The translations under genes and the position numbers were made by a program. A stretch of DNA of 62,710 bases, taken from the NCBI RefSeq assembly GCF_004348545.1, contig NZ_SMKL01000037.1, positions 1-62,710 of the forward strand. Reading direction: 5' to 3'. Source of the DNA: Jiangella ureilytica. Its GTDB lineage: Bacteria; Actinomycetota; Actinomycetes; Jiangellales; Jiangellaceae. The notes under the pieces are model-generated. The model did not search any database and was not told where the DNA came from. It saw only the letters and a list, made by a program, of their open reading frames with translations. Below, piece after piece: positions 28,630-39,614 of the stretch; within the stretch, counting starts at the first letter, position 1; every line of letters begins with the position of its first letter.

Positions 28630-30588
28630 GTGACTTCCACACTCAGCGCGCTGGCGACGGCTGTCGCCACCGAGGGCGGGCACGGCGGCGGCCAGGCGGT
28701 CGCCGAGGCCACCGGCGTCTTCGACCTCACCTGGCTGCTCATCGCGTTCCCGCTGCTGGGCGCCGCGATCCTGCTGCTCGGCGGGCGGCGCACCGACAAG
28801 GTCGGCCACCTCATCGGCTGCGGGGCGTCCATCGCCTCGTTCGTCATGGGCGTGGTGCTCTTCGCCGCCATGCTCGGCGAGCCCTCCGACGGCCGCGCGT
28901 TCACGTCGCAGCTCTGGGAGTACGTCAACGCCGGCGGCTACACCGTCGACGTGAGCCTGCTGCTGGACCAGCTGTCCATCTCGTTCGTGCTGCTGATCAC
29001 CGGTGTCGGGTCGCTGATCCACGTCTACTCGATCGGCTACATGGAGCACGACGAGCGGCGCCGCCGGTTCTTCGGCTACCTGAACCTGTTCGTCGCGGCG
29101 ATGCTGCTGCTGGTGCTGGCCGCGGACTACCTGGTGCTGTTCATCGGCTGGGAGGGCGTCGGCCTGGCGTCGTACCTGCTCATCGGGTTCTGGCAGCACA
29201 AGAACTCGGCGGCCGTGGCGGCCAAGAAGGCGTTCGTCGTCAACCGCGTCGGCGACATGGGCATGGTGCTCGCGATGTCGTCGATGGTCCTGGTCTTCGG
29301 CTCGACGGCGTTCGACGTGGTGTTCGCCTCGGCCGAGGGCGCCTCGACCGGCTGGGTCACCGCCATCGGCCTGTTCCTGCTGCTCGGCGCCTGCGGCAAG
29401 TCCGCGCAGTTCCCGCTGCAGTCCTGGCTGCTGGACGCCATGGAGGGCCCGACCCCGGTGTCGGCGCTCATCCACGCGGCGACCATGGTCACCGCCGGCG
29501 TCTACCTGATCGTCCGGTCCGCCGCGATCTACGACCTCGCGCCCGACGCGCGCACCGCCGTCGTCATCGTCGGCGCCATCACGCTGCTGATGGGTGCGAT
29601 CATCGGTTGCGCCAAGGACGACATCAAGAAGGCGCTGGCCGGCTCGACCATGAGCCAGATCGGCTACATGACGCTGGCGGCCGGCCTCGGCCCGGCCGGG
29701 TACGCATTCGCGATCTTCCACCTGCTGACGCACGGCTTCTTCAAGGCCAACATGTTCCTCGGCGCCGGCTCGGTGATGCACGGCATGCACGACGAGGTGA
29801 ACATGCGCCGCTACGGCGGGCTGCGCATCGCCATGCCGGTCACGTTCATCACCTTCGCCATGGGCTACCTGGCCATCATCGGCATCCCGCCGTTCGCCGG
29901 GTACTTCTCCAAGGACAAGATCATCGAGGCGGCGTTCGCGGACAACTGGATCACCGGCCTGGCCACGCTGCTCGGCGCCGGCATCACCGCGTTCTACATG
30001 ACCCGCCTCATGCTGATGACGTTCTTCGGCAACCGCCGCTGGAAGCAGAGCGAGCCGCCGCACGAGTCGCCGTCGGTCATGACCGCGCCGCTGTGGGCGC
30101 TGGCCTTCCTGTCGGTGGTCGGCGGGTTCGCGCTGCTGTACTTCGGCGCCGGCATCGTCGACTGGCTCGCGCCGGTCACCGGCGAGGAGCACCACGAGCT
30201 GCCGATGCCGCTCTGGCTGCTCATCACCATCACGCTCGCCACCGTCGTCGCCGGCGTCGCCGTCGCGTGGCTCATGTACGGCCGCCGCGCCGTCCGCGAG
30301 GACGTGCCGGCCGGCAGCCCGCTCACCGTCGCCGCCCGCAACGACCTGTACGGCGACGCGTTCAACGAGGCGGTCTTCATGCGGCCGGGGCAGTACCTGA
30401 CCCGCTCGCTGGTCTACTTCGAGAACCGGGGCGTCGACGGCGCCGTGGTCGGCACGGCCACCGCCTTCGGCGGCCTGTCGTCCCGGCTGAGGCGCCTGCA
30501 GACCGGTTTCGTCCGTTCCTATGCCGTGACGATGCTCGGCGGCGTCGGCGTCGTCGTGCTGGCCATGCTGGTAGTGAGGCTGCCGTGA
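28630..30588 (+). CDS. nuoL: NADH-quinone oxidoreductase subunit L
   Basis: A 652-residue antiporter-like proton-pumping subunit at the distal end of the membrane arm. Conserved stretches are [18 protein letters not shown] (key glutamate), [48 protein letters not shown] (key lysine) and [13 protein letters not shown]. The C-terminal lateral helix region is present. Starts GTG 28630; GTGA overlap with nuoM. Confidence 0.97.
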   Translation: MTSTLSALATAVATEGGHGGGQAVAEATGVFDLTWLLIAFPLLGAAILLLGGRRTDKVGHLIGCGASIASFVMGVVLFAAMLGEPSDGRAFTSQLWEYVNAGGYTVDVSLLLDQLSISFVLLITGVGSLIHVYSIGYMEHDERRRRFFGYLNLFVAAMLLLVLAADYLVLFIGWEGVGLASYLLIGFWQHKNSAAVAAKKAFVVNRVGDMGMVLAMSSMVLVFGSTAFDVVFASAEGASTGWVTAIGLFLLLGACGKSAQFPLQSWLLDAMEGPTPVSALIHAATMVTAGVYLIVRSAAIYDLAPDARTAVVIVGAITLLMGAIIGCAKDDIKKALAGSTMSQIGYMTLAAGLGPAGYAFAIFHLLTHGFFKANMFLGAGSVMHGMHDEVNMRRYGGLRIAMPVTFITFAMGYLAIIGIPPFAGYFSKDKIIEAAFADNWITGLATLLGAGITAFYMTRLMLMTFFGNRRWKQSEPPHESPSVMTAPLWALAFLSVVGGFALLYFGAGIVDWLAPVTGEEHHELPMPLWLLITITLATVVAGVAVAWLMYGRRAVREDVPAGSPLTVAARNDLYGDAFNEAVFMRPGQYLTRSLVYFENRGVDGAVVGTATAFGGLSSRLRRLQTGFVRSYAVTMLGGVGVVVLAMLVVRLP

Positions 30589-32126
30589 CCTTTCCCTGGT
30601 TGACCACGCTCATCGCGCTGCCGGCGCTGGGGGCGGTGCTGACCGCCCTGGTGCCGTCCGGGCGGGGCACGCTCGCCAAGCAGGTCGCGACGGGCGCCGC
30701 CCTGGTGACGCTCGTCATCGGCGCGCTGATCAGCATCCAGTTCCTCTTCGACGTCGACATGGGCGTCGAGGCGGAGACCTACGAGTGGATCCCCGAGTTC
30801 GGGGCCTCGTGGGCGCTGGACGTCAACGGCATCAGCCTCGCGCTGGTCGCGCTGACGGTGCTGGCGACGCCGATCGTCGCGCTGGCCATGTGGCACGAGG
30901 CCGAGGACGAGAAGCGCGACCCGAAGGCGTTCTTCGCGCTGCTGCTGGCGGTCGAGGCGCTGACGCTCACGGCCTTCCTCGCGCAGGACGTGCTGCTGTT
31001 CTACGTCGTGTTCGAAGCCATGCTGATCCCGCTGTACTTCATGATCGGCATGTACGGCGGCCCGCAGCGCCGCTACGCGGCCGTGAAGTTCCTGCTCTAC
31101 AACCTGGTCGGCGGGCTGGCCATGCTGGCCGCGGTCATCGGGCTGTACGTGCAGTCGATCGACGCGGGCGACCCGTCGTTCTTCCTGCCCGACCTCGTCG
31201 CGCTCGACATCGACACCACCACCCAGTGGTGGCTGTTCCTCGGCTTCATGCTCGCGTTCGCCATCAAGGCGCCGCTCTGGCCGTTCCACACCTGGCTGCC
31301 CGACGCGGCGGCCGAGGCGACGCCGGCGAACGCGGCGTTCCTCTCCGGCGTGGCCGACAAGGTCGGCACCTACGGCATGATCGCGCTGGTCCTGCCGCTG
31401 TTCCCGGACGCGTCGCGCGACGCCGCGCCGGTCATCGTCGTGCTCGCGGTCGTCAGCATCATCTACGGCGCGCTGCTGGCCATCGGCCAGACCGATATGA
31501 AGCGGCTCATCGGCTACACGTCGATCTCGCACTTCGGCTTCATCGTGCTGGGCATCTTCGCGCTGACCGGCCAGGCCGCCACCGGCGCGACGTTCTACAT
31601 GGTGAACCACGGGCTGTCGACCATCGCGCTGTTCGTGGTCGTCGGCTTCCTCGTCAGCCGGCGCGGCTCGCGGCAGGTCGACGACTTCGGCGGCGTGCAG
31701 AAGCCGGCGCCGAAGCTGGCCGGCGTGTTCCTGTTCGCCGGCCTCTCCGGGCTGGCGCTGCCGCCGCTGTCGACGTTCCTGTCCGAGTTCCTGGTCATCT
31801 CCGGGACGTTCCTGCGCTACCGGCCGGCCGCCATCGTGGCGACGCTGGGCATCGTGCTGTCGGCGCTCTACATCCTGTGGCTCTACCAGCGAACGATGAC
31901 AGGACCCGTCCGACCAGCAGTTGAAGGCATGCCCGACCTGCGCACCCGCGAGGTCGCCGTCGTCGCCCCGCTGATCGCGCTGCTGGTGGTCGTCGGCTTC
32001 TTCCCGAAGCCGCTGACCGACGCCATCGACGAGGCCGTCGGGCCGACGCTCGTCGAAGTCGGCGTCGAAGAACCCGAGCCGCTGGCTCCCGTCGCTGAAC
32101 ACGTCGAGGAAGGGACTGGCCGGTGA
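30585..32126 (+). CDS. nuoM: NADH-quinone oxidoreductase subunit M
   Basis: A 513-residue antiporter-like subunit. Markers are [73 protein letters not shown] and [12 protein letters not shown]. About 14 helices. GTG 30585 overlaps the nuoL stop; the stop overlaps nuoN by four bases. Confidence 0.97.
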   Translation: MTFPWLTTLIALPALGAVLTALVPSGRGTLAKQVATGAALVTLVIGALISIQFLFDVDMGVEAETYEWIPEFGASWALDVNGISLALVALTVLATPIVALAMWHEAEDEKRDPKAFFALLLAVEALTLTAFLAQDVLLFYVVFEAMLIPLYFMIGMYGGPQRRYAAVKFLLYNLVGGLAMLAAVIGLYVQSIDAGDPSFFLPDLVALDIDTTTQWWLFLGFMLAFAIKAPLWPFHTWLPDAAAEATPANAAFLSGVADKVGTYGMIALVLPLFPDASRDAAPVIVVLAVVSIIYGALLAIGQTDMKRLIGYTSISHFGFIVLGIFALTGQAATGATFYMVNHGLSTIALFVVVGFLVSRRGSRQVDDFGGVQKPAPKLAGVFLFAGLSGLALPPLSTFLSEFLVISGTFLRYRPAAIVATLGIVLSALYILWLYQRTMTGPVRPAVEGMPDLRTREVAVVAPLIALLVVVGFFPKPLTDAIDEAVGPTLVEVGVEEPEPLAPVAEHVEEGTGR

Positions 32127-33649
32127 ACGCCCCGACCATCGAGTACGCCGAGCTCGCGCCGCTCATCACGATCTTCGGCGCCGCCGTCATCGGCGTGCTG
32201 ATCGAGGCGTTCGTCCCGCGGAAGGTCCGGCACCCGGTCCAGGTGGCGGTGGCGCTGCTGGCCCTGGTGGCCGCGCTGGTCCAGGTCATCCTGCTGGCCG
32301 GCACCGGCATGGTCGCCGCGGTCGGCGCCGTCGCCGTCGACGGTCCCGCACTGTTCCTGCAAGGCACCATCCTGGTGCTGGCGATCATCAGCGTGGCGTT
32401 CTTCGCCGAGCGGCGGCTCGAGGCCGGCGGCGACGCGTTCGCCCCCGCCGCCTCGACGCTGCCGGGCAGCGAGGAGGAGCGGATCCTCGTCCGCGAGCGG
32501 ATGCTGCAGACCGAGGTCTACCCGCTGGCGCTGTTCGCCGTCGGCGGCATGCTGCTCTTCCCGGCCGCCAACGACCTGCTGATGCTGTTCATCGCGCTGG
32601 AGGTCATGTCGCTGCCGCTGTACCTGCTGTGCGGCATGGCCCGCCGGCGCCGGCTGCTCTCGCAGGAGGCCGCGCTCAAGTACTTCCTGCTGGGCGCGTT
32701 CTCGTCGGCGATCTTCCTGTTCGGCATGGCGTTCGTCTACGGCTACGCCGGCACGCTGCGCTTCGGCGAGATCTCCGAGGCGCTGACGGCGAACATCGGC
32801 CAGGACGGCATCCTGCTGGCCGGTGTCGGGCTGATGGCGGTGGGCCTGCTGTTCAAGGTCGGCGCGGTGCCGTTCCACTCGTGGACGCCCGACGTCTATC
32901 AGGGCGCGCCGACGCCCGTCACCGGGTTCATGGCCGCCTGCACCAAGCTGGCCGCGTTCGGCGCCATGGTGCGGCTGTTCTACGTCGCGTTCGGCGGCAT
33001 GCGCACCGACTGGCAGCCCATGCTGTGGGCCGTCGCCATCGCCACCATGCTGGTCGGCGCCGTCGTCGCCCTGACGCAGACCGACATCAAGCGGATGCTC
33101 GCCTACTCGTCCATCGCGCACGCCGGCTTCGTGCTGACGGCCATGGTGGCGGCCGACCAGACCGCCACCGCGGCGATCCTGTTCTACCTCGCCACCTACG
33201 GCATCGCGACGCTCGGCGCGTTCGCCGTCGTCACGCTGGTCCGCGACTCCGGCGGCGAGGCCACGCACCTGGCCAAGTGGGCCGGGCTCGGGCGGCGCTC
33301 GCCGGTGCTGGCGGCGACGTTCGCGCTGTTCCTGCTCGCGTTCGCCGGCATCCCGCTCACCAGCGGCTTCGTCGGCAAGCTGTCGGTGTTCACGGCGGCC
33401 ATCGACGGCGGCGCCGCCCCGCTGGTCGTGGTCGGCGTCATCGCCAGCGCCATCGCGGCGTTCTTCTACGTGCGGGTCATCGTGCTGATGTTCTTCAGCG
33501 ACCCCGCGCCGGAGGGCCCGACGGTGGCCGTGCCGAGCCTGTGGACGGCGGTCGGCATCACCCTGGGCGCCGCGGCCACACTGCTGCTGGGCATCGTGCC
33601 CGGTCCGCTGCTGGACCTGGCGCAGCAGGCGTCGTTGTTCGTTCGTTAG
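32123..33649 (+). CDS. nuoN: NADH-quinone oxidoreductase subunit N
   Basis: A 508-residue antiporter-like subunit closing the operon. Markers are MLFIALEVMSLPLYLLCGMARRRRLLSQEAALKYFLLGAFSSAIFLFG, KVGAVPFHSWTPDVYQGAPTPVTGFMA and MLAYSSIAHAGFVL. A polyprenyl synthase follows after a few dozen bases and is probably cotranscribed. Confidence 0.97.
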   Translation: MNAPTIEYAELAPLITIFGAAVIGVLIEAFVPRKVRHPVQVAVALLALVAALVQVILLAGTGMVAAVGAVAVDGPALFLQGTILVLAIISVAFFAERRLEAGGDAFAPAASTLPGSEEERILVRERMLQTEVYPLALFAVGGMLLFPAANDLLMLFIALEVMSLPLYLLCGMARRRRLLSQEAALKYFLLGAFSSAIFLFGMAFVYGYAGTLRFGEISEALTANIGQDGILLAGVGLMAVGLLFKVGAVPFHSWTPDVYQGAPTPVTGFMAACTKLAAFGAMVRLFYVAFGGMRTDWQPMLWAVAIATMLVGAVVALTQTDIKRMLAYSSIAHAGFVLTAMVAADQTATAAILFYLATYGIATLGAFAVVTLVRDSGGEATHLAKWAGLGRRSPVLAATFALFLLAFAGIPLTSGFVGKLSVFTAAIDGGAAPLVVVGVIASAIAAFFYVRVIVLMFFSDPAPEGPTVAVPSLWTAVGITLGAAATLLLGIVPGPLLDLAQQASLFVR

Positions 33650-33702
33650 AGTGGATGCTCCTGCTGGGTGAACGTGCCCGGCTGACTGGGGAGGGGCCGG
33701 GT

Positions 33703-34695
33703 GTGAGCAGCGGTCTGGGCATTCCGTCCGTCGACGCGGCACTCGAGGCGGCCATCAGCGCGGGCCTCGACGACGTCGAGGCGCGGTTGCTGGCGGCGGT
33801 GAAGACCGACGACGCCATGCTCAGTGAGAGCTCGCGACACCTGGCCCAGGCCGGCGGCAAGCGGTTCCGGCCCATGCTCACGCTGCTGGCGGCCGGCTTC
33901 GGCGACATCGACGCCCCCAAGGTCGTGCCGGCCGCCGTCGTCGTCGAGCTCACCCACGTCGGCACGCTCTACCACGACGACGTCATGGACGAGGCGCAGC
34001 TGCGGCGGGGCGCGGTCAGCGCCAACGCGCGCTGGGGCAACAGCGTCGCCATCCTCACCGGCGACTACCTCTTCGCCTGCGCCTCGGACCTGCTGGCCGA
34101 CCTCGGGCCCGAGTCGGTGCGCATCCAGGCGCGCACCTTCCAGCGGCTGGTGCACGGCCAGCTGCACGAGACGCTCGGCCCGCGCGACGGCGAGGACCCC
34201 GTCGCGCACTACCTGTCGGTGCTCTCGGACAAGACGGCCTCGCTCATCGCGGCGTCGACACGCCTCGGCTCGCTGCACGCCGGCGTCGACCCGTCGCAGG
34301 TCGAGGTGCTCGGCCAGTTCGGCGAGCGCATCGGCATGGCCTTCCAGCTGGCTGACGACCTCCTCGACATCGTGGGCTCCGAGCGGCTGTCGGGCAAGAC
34401 GCCCGGCACCGACCTGCGCGAGGGCGTGGCCACGCTGCCGGTGCTGTATGCCCGCCGAGCCGCCCGGCCGGGCGACGAGCGGCTGCTGTCGCTGCTCTCG
34501 GGCCCGGTGGCCGACGACTCCGACCACGCCGAGGCGCTCGAGCTGCTGCGCGCTCACCCGGCCATGGCCGAGGCCTCCTCCGACGTCCGCCGCTGGGCCG
34601 ACGACGCCCGCGCCACCCTGGACGCGCTGCCGGACCTGCCGGCCCGCGTCGCCCTGCACGCGCTCTGCGACTCCGTCGTCACGCGGATGTCCTGA
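33703..34695 (+). CDS. Trans-polyprenyl diphosphate synthase
   Basis: A 330-residue all-alpha isoprenyl diphosphate synthase. The first aspartate-rich motif is HDDVMDEA (DDVMD 92-96), and the second is ADDLLDIVG (218-222). GGKRFRP binds isopentenyl diphosphate. It would elongate allylic diphosphates to the long chain attached by MenA. GTG 33703 follows GGGGAGGGG with good spacing; in-frame ATG 33655 would add 16 residues. Its position after nuoN matches the menaquinone-associated synthase (GrcC-like/heptaprenyl type) of other actinobacteria. Chain length cannot be read safely. Confidence 0.9.
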   Translation: MSSGLGIPSVDAALEAAISAGLDDVEARLLAAVKTDDAMLSESSRHLAQAGGKRFRPMLTLLAAGFGDIDAPKVVPAAVVVELTHVGTLYHDDVMDEAQLRRGAVSANARWGNSVAILTGDYLFACASDLLADLGPESVRIQARTFQRLVHGQLHETLGPRDGEDPVAHYLSVLSDKTASLIAASTRLGSLHAGVDPSQVEVLGQFGERIGMAFQLADDLLDIVGSERLSGKTPGTDLREGVATLPVLYARRAARPGDERLLSLLSGPVADDSDHAEALELLRAHPAMAEASSDVRRWADDARATLDALPDLPARVALHALCDSVVTRMS

Positions 34696-34699
34696 GCCT

Positions 34700-34969
34700 T
34701 CACGCCGTCCGGGCCAGGACGGCGGCCGGTGGCGGCGGGGTCCGCCGGATGCGGCACAGGTAGCCGTCGGTCGCCGGCATCCAGCCGCCGAGCCGTTCGA
34801 ACCCGAGGTCGCGCAGCGTGACGTCCCAGCCACGCGTGCCGACGGTGCCGTAGGGCAGTGGGCGGTTGGCGACGGTGACGCCGTCCTGATCCGTGACGAC
34901 GATCTCGTCCAGCAGCCGTGCGGGCGGCCGGCTCCAGAGCAGCCAGCCGGTCAAGGTCTCCTCCTGCAT
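34700..34969 (-). CDS. Small hypothetical protein
   Basis: An 89-residue protein (MQEETLTGWLLWSRPPARLLDEIVV...). It has several tryptophans, a TDQDGVTVANRPLPYG segment and an alanine/proline-rich end. No family recognised. Support for a real gene is a TAAAGT -10-like box (34976-34981, minus strand) ending six bases before ATG, the arrangement of leaderless actinobacterial genes. It is divergent from the GntR regulator and may be its target. Confidence 0.5.
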   Translation of the reverse strand: MQEETLTGWLLWSRPPARLLDEIVVTDQDGVTVANRPLPYGTVGTRGWDVTLRDLGFERLGGWMPATDGYLCRIRRTPPPPAAVLARTA

Positions 34970-34975
34970 GTGATG

Positions 34976-35044
34976 ACTTTACGTGGCACTGTAGACCTTT
35001 GTATAGCTCAGCGTCTTTGTGCAGGTCAGTAGAGCTTCTATCGT
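34976..35044. promoter_or_regulatory. Back-to-back promoters of the small gene and GntR gene
   Basis: On the minus strand TAAAGT (34976-34981) lies six bases before ATG 34969. On the plus strand TTGTGC (35017-35022), 16 bases and TATCGT (35039-35044) lie six bases before ATG 35051. Both suggest leaderless transcripts. The interval is AT-richer than its surroundings. Confidence 0.45.
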
Positions 35045-35050
35045 GGACGC

Positions 35051-35332
35051 ATGGGTGAGGTCGCGGAGTTCCGGCCGCAGGGGCACGAGCTCCTGTACGT
35101 CGCCATCGCCGACCACATCACGGCCCGCATCGACGCCGGCGAGCTCAAGCCCGGCGCCCGGCTCGCTCCCGAACGCGACCTCGCCGTCGAGTACGGCGTC
35201 GCCTACCTCACGGTCCGGCGAGCCATGGTCGAGCTGCGCGAGCGCGGCCGCATCCTCACCGTCCACGGCAAGGGCACCTTCGTCGCCCCCGACCAGCCCC
35301 GGCAGACACCTGACCCTCGCCGATCTCCATGA
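35051..35332 (+). CDS. GntR-family DNA-binding protein, short
   Basis: A 93-residue protein made almost only of a GntR winged helix: LYVAIADHITARIDAGELKPGARLAPERDLAVEYGVAYLTVRRAMVELRERG-ILTVHGKGTFV. No effector-binding domain follows, so it resembles short GntR/YtrA-like or stand-alone regulators. The last codons run into the 35330-35410 repeat, which may have replaced an older C-terminus. Likely autoregulates the divergent pair. Confidence 0.8.
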   Translation: MGEVAEFRPQGHELLYVAIADHITARIDAGELKPGARLAPERDLAVEYGVAYLTVRRAMVELRERGRILTVHGKGTFVAPDQPRQTPDPRRSP

Positions 35333-35410
35333 TCATCAAGGTTTCGGGCTGTGGTAGCGACTGTCTCCGGAACACACAGCTGTGGTAGCGACCCGTTTCC
35401 TTGATGATCA
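35330..35410. repeat. Palindrome-bounded repeat element
   Basis: TGATCATCAAGG (35330-35341) and CCTTGATGATCA (35399-35410) are perfect terminal inverted repeats. Inside, GCTGTGGTAGCGAC occurs twice as direct repeats (35348-35361 and 35379-35392). The 81-bp unit overlaps the GntR stop and precedes the convergent RarD stop. It could act as a bidirectional terminator, but the internal duplication suggests a dispersed miniature element. Confidence 0.7.
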
Positions 35411-35448
35411 AGGATGCCCGATCGGCCCGGAGCAGGGACGGGCGGAGC

Positions 35449-36375
35449 TCAGCGCGCGGCGGTGGCGGCGGGGTCGAGGACCAGCCGGTCCAGCGCGGCA
35501 CGGCGCTCGCGCCGGCGGCGTACCAGCACCTCGGCCGTCAGCACGACGAGGGCCAGCCAGATCAGCGCGAACCCGACCCAGCGCACCGGCGGCACGGTCT
35601 CGCGGTAGACCAGCACGCCGAGCAGGAACTGCAGCGTGGGCGTCAGGTACTGCAGCGTGCCGAGTGTCGTCAGCGGCACCCGGACCGCCGCCGCACCGAA
35701 GCAGAGCAGCGGCACGGCCGTCACGATGCCGCATCCGGCCAGCAGCAGGGTCGTGCCCCAGCCGGCCGACACGAAGTCGCCGGCATCGGTCGCGCCCAGC
35801 ACCAGCAGATAGGCCAGGCAGGGCACGAACAGGACTGCGGTCTCGACGGCGAGGCTCTCGACGGCGTCGACGTTGGCCTTCTTCTTGACCAGGCCGTAGG
35901 CGCCGAACGAGAACGCGAGCGTCAGCGCGATCCACGGCGGGCGGCCGTAGTCGACGGTGAGGACGACGACGGCGACCAGGGCCAGCCCGAGCGCCGACCA
36001 CTGCAGCCACCGCAGCCGCTCGCCGAAGACCAGGACGCCGAGCAGCACCGTCACCAGCGGGTTGATGAAGTAGCCGAGTGCGGTCTCGACGATGTGGTCG
36101 TTGTTGACCGCCCAGATGTAGACGCCCCAGTTGACGCAGATGAGCAGCGCCGCCAGCGTCAGCAGGCCGTATGCCCGCCGGCCCAGGGTCCGCAGGCGGC
36201 CGACGTGGCGCACCACGGCGAGCAGCCCGAGCACCAGCACCAGCGACCAGACCACCCGATGCGCCAGGATCTCGATGGCGCCGGTCTCGTCCAGCAGCTT
36301 GATGTAGAGCGGGAAGATGCCCCACAACGCATACGCACCGACGCCGTACAGGACGCCGGACCGGGAGCCGCTCAC
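35449..36375 (-). CDS. rarD: EamA-family transporter, RarD type
   Basis: A 308-residue protein with about ten transmembrane helices in two EamA repeats. The opening GVLYGVGAYALWGIFPLYIKLL and the block LLICVNWGVYIWAVNNDHIVETALGYFINPLV are diagnostic of RarD. GTG start. The substrate of RarD proteins is not firmly known (a drug/metabolite exporter superfamily member). It lies 76 bases downstream of korB on the same strand. Confidence 0.88.
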   Translation of the reverse strand: MSGSRSGVLYGVGAYALWGIFPLYIKLLDETGAIEILAHRVVWSLVLVLGLLAVVRHVGRLRTLGRRAYGLLTLAALLICVNWGVYIWAVNNDHIVETALGYFINPLVTVLLGVLVFGERLRWLQWSALGLALVAVVVLTVDYGRPPWIALTLAFSFGAYGLVKKKANVDAVESLAVETAVLFVPCLAYLLVLGATDAGDFVSAGWGTTLLLAGCGIVTAVPLLCFGAAAVRVPLTTLGTLQYLTPTLQFLLGVLVYRETVPPVRWVGFALIWLALVVLTAEVLVRRRRERRAALDRLVLDPAATAAR

Positions 36376-36451
36376 CAGGGCATGCTACGGCTTGCCAGCA
36401 ACCACCGCGCGATTAGCTCATGACGCGAGACGGCGTCGGCGCCGAACGGCG

Positions 36452-37506
36452 TCAGCCGACCGTCCACGAGTCGTTGCCGCGCAGCAGCGCCTGCAGGTCG
36501 CCCTCGCCCTGCGTCTGGGCGGCCTCGTCGAGCTGGGCGCTCATGAGGTCGCCGTAGGCCGGCCGCTCGACCCGGCGGAAGACGCCGATGGGGCTGCGCG
36601 CCAGCGTGCCGGGGTCGGCCAGCCGCGACAGCGCGAACGCCTGAGTGGGGTCGTCGGCCGTGGCGTCGTGCACCAGGATGCCGGGGTCGTCGCCCGCGCA
36701 CACCTCGAGCGAGCCCGTGGCCGGGTTGCGCCGGACGCCGTGCCGGCCGTCGGCGCCGAACCGGACCGGCTCGCCGTGCTCGAGCCGGATGAGGACCTCG
36801 TCGCGGCTGTCGCGGTTCTTGAGGATCTCGAACGCGCCGTCGTTGAAGATGTTGCAGTTCTGGTAGATCTCGACCAGCGACGTGCCGCGGTGCGCCGCCG
36901 CGGCCGACAGCACCGACGTGAGGTGCTGGCGGTCGGAGTCGATGGTGCGCGCGACGAACGTGGCCTCGGCGCCCAGGGCCAGCGAGACCGGGTTGAACGG
37001 CGCCTCGAGCGAGCCCATGGGTGTGGACTTGGTGATCTTGCCCTGCTCGCTGGTGGGCGAGTACTGGCCCTTGGTCAGCCCGTAGATGCGGTTGTTGAAC
37101 AGCAGGATCGTCAGGTTGACGTTGCGGCGCAGCGCGTGGATCAGGTGGTTGCCGCCGATCGACAGCGCGTCGCCGTCGCCGGTGATGACCCACACCGAGA
37201 GGTCGGGGCGCGACGCGGCCAAGCCGGTGGCGATGGCCGGCGCGCGGCCGTGGATCGAGTGCATCCCGTAGGTGTTCATGTAGTACGGGAAGCGCGAGGA
37301 GCAGCCGATGCCGGAGACGAAGACGATGTTCTCGCGGGCCAGCCCCAGGTCGGGCAGGAAGCCCTGGACGGCCGCGAGCACGGCGTAGTCGCCGCAGCCG
37401 GGGCACCAGCGGACCTCCTGGTCGCTGGTGAACTCCTTCTTGGTCTGCTTGGCGTCGGTGGTCGGAACCCCGGTGAGGCCGGGCCGGCCCAGTTCGACGG
37501 GTGCGG

Positions 37507-37510
<4 letters not shown>
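36452..37510 (-). CDS. korB: 2-oxoacid:ferredoxin oxidoreductase subunit beta
   Basis: A 352-residue subunit with the thiamine-diphosphate site. VRWCPGCGDYAVLAAVQ and GIGCSSRFPYYMNTYGMHSIHGRAPAIATG carry cluster cysteines and family signatures. GDGDALSIGGNHLIHALRRN is the ThDP/Mg-binding motif. Together with KorA it oxidises a 2-oxoacid, probably 2-oxoglutarate as in mycobacteria, reducing ferredoxin. GTG start overlaps the korA stop (GTGA). Confidence 0.93.
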
Positions 37511-39366
<1,856 letters not shown>

Positions 39367-39518
39367 CGTGTGTCGACGCCTCCTTACGACCTGTGTGTCG
39401 GCCGGATTGTCCTGGTCTGGCCGGGGTACTTCCGCGATGGCCGGGGTGTCCCGACTCGAATCCCGACCATCCATGCTACGGCGACTTTCCACAGGAGCCG
39501 TCTTGCCGTCCGAAGCGT

Positions 39519-39530
39519 GAGAGATCTCTC
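39519..39530. promoter_or_regulatory. 12-bp palindrome between korA and cstA
   Basis: GAGAGATCTCTC is a perfect palindrome within the 248-base divergent gap. A TAGCAT box on the minus strand (39473-39478) could be the korA -10. The site could bind a dimeric regulator of either gene; nothing identifies it. Confidence 0.3.
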
Positions 39531-39614
39531 GCGCCCGACCACTCTCGACCGTTGGGACATCTACGCGTAATCTCTACGGTCACGCAGCTGGTCTCGATCA
39601 GTTCGGAGGTCGTC

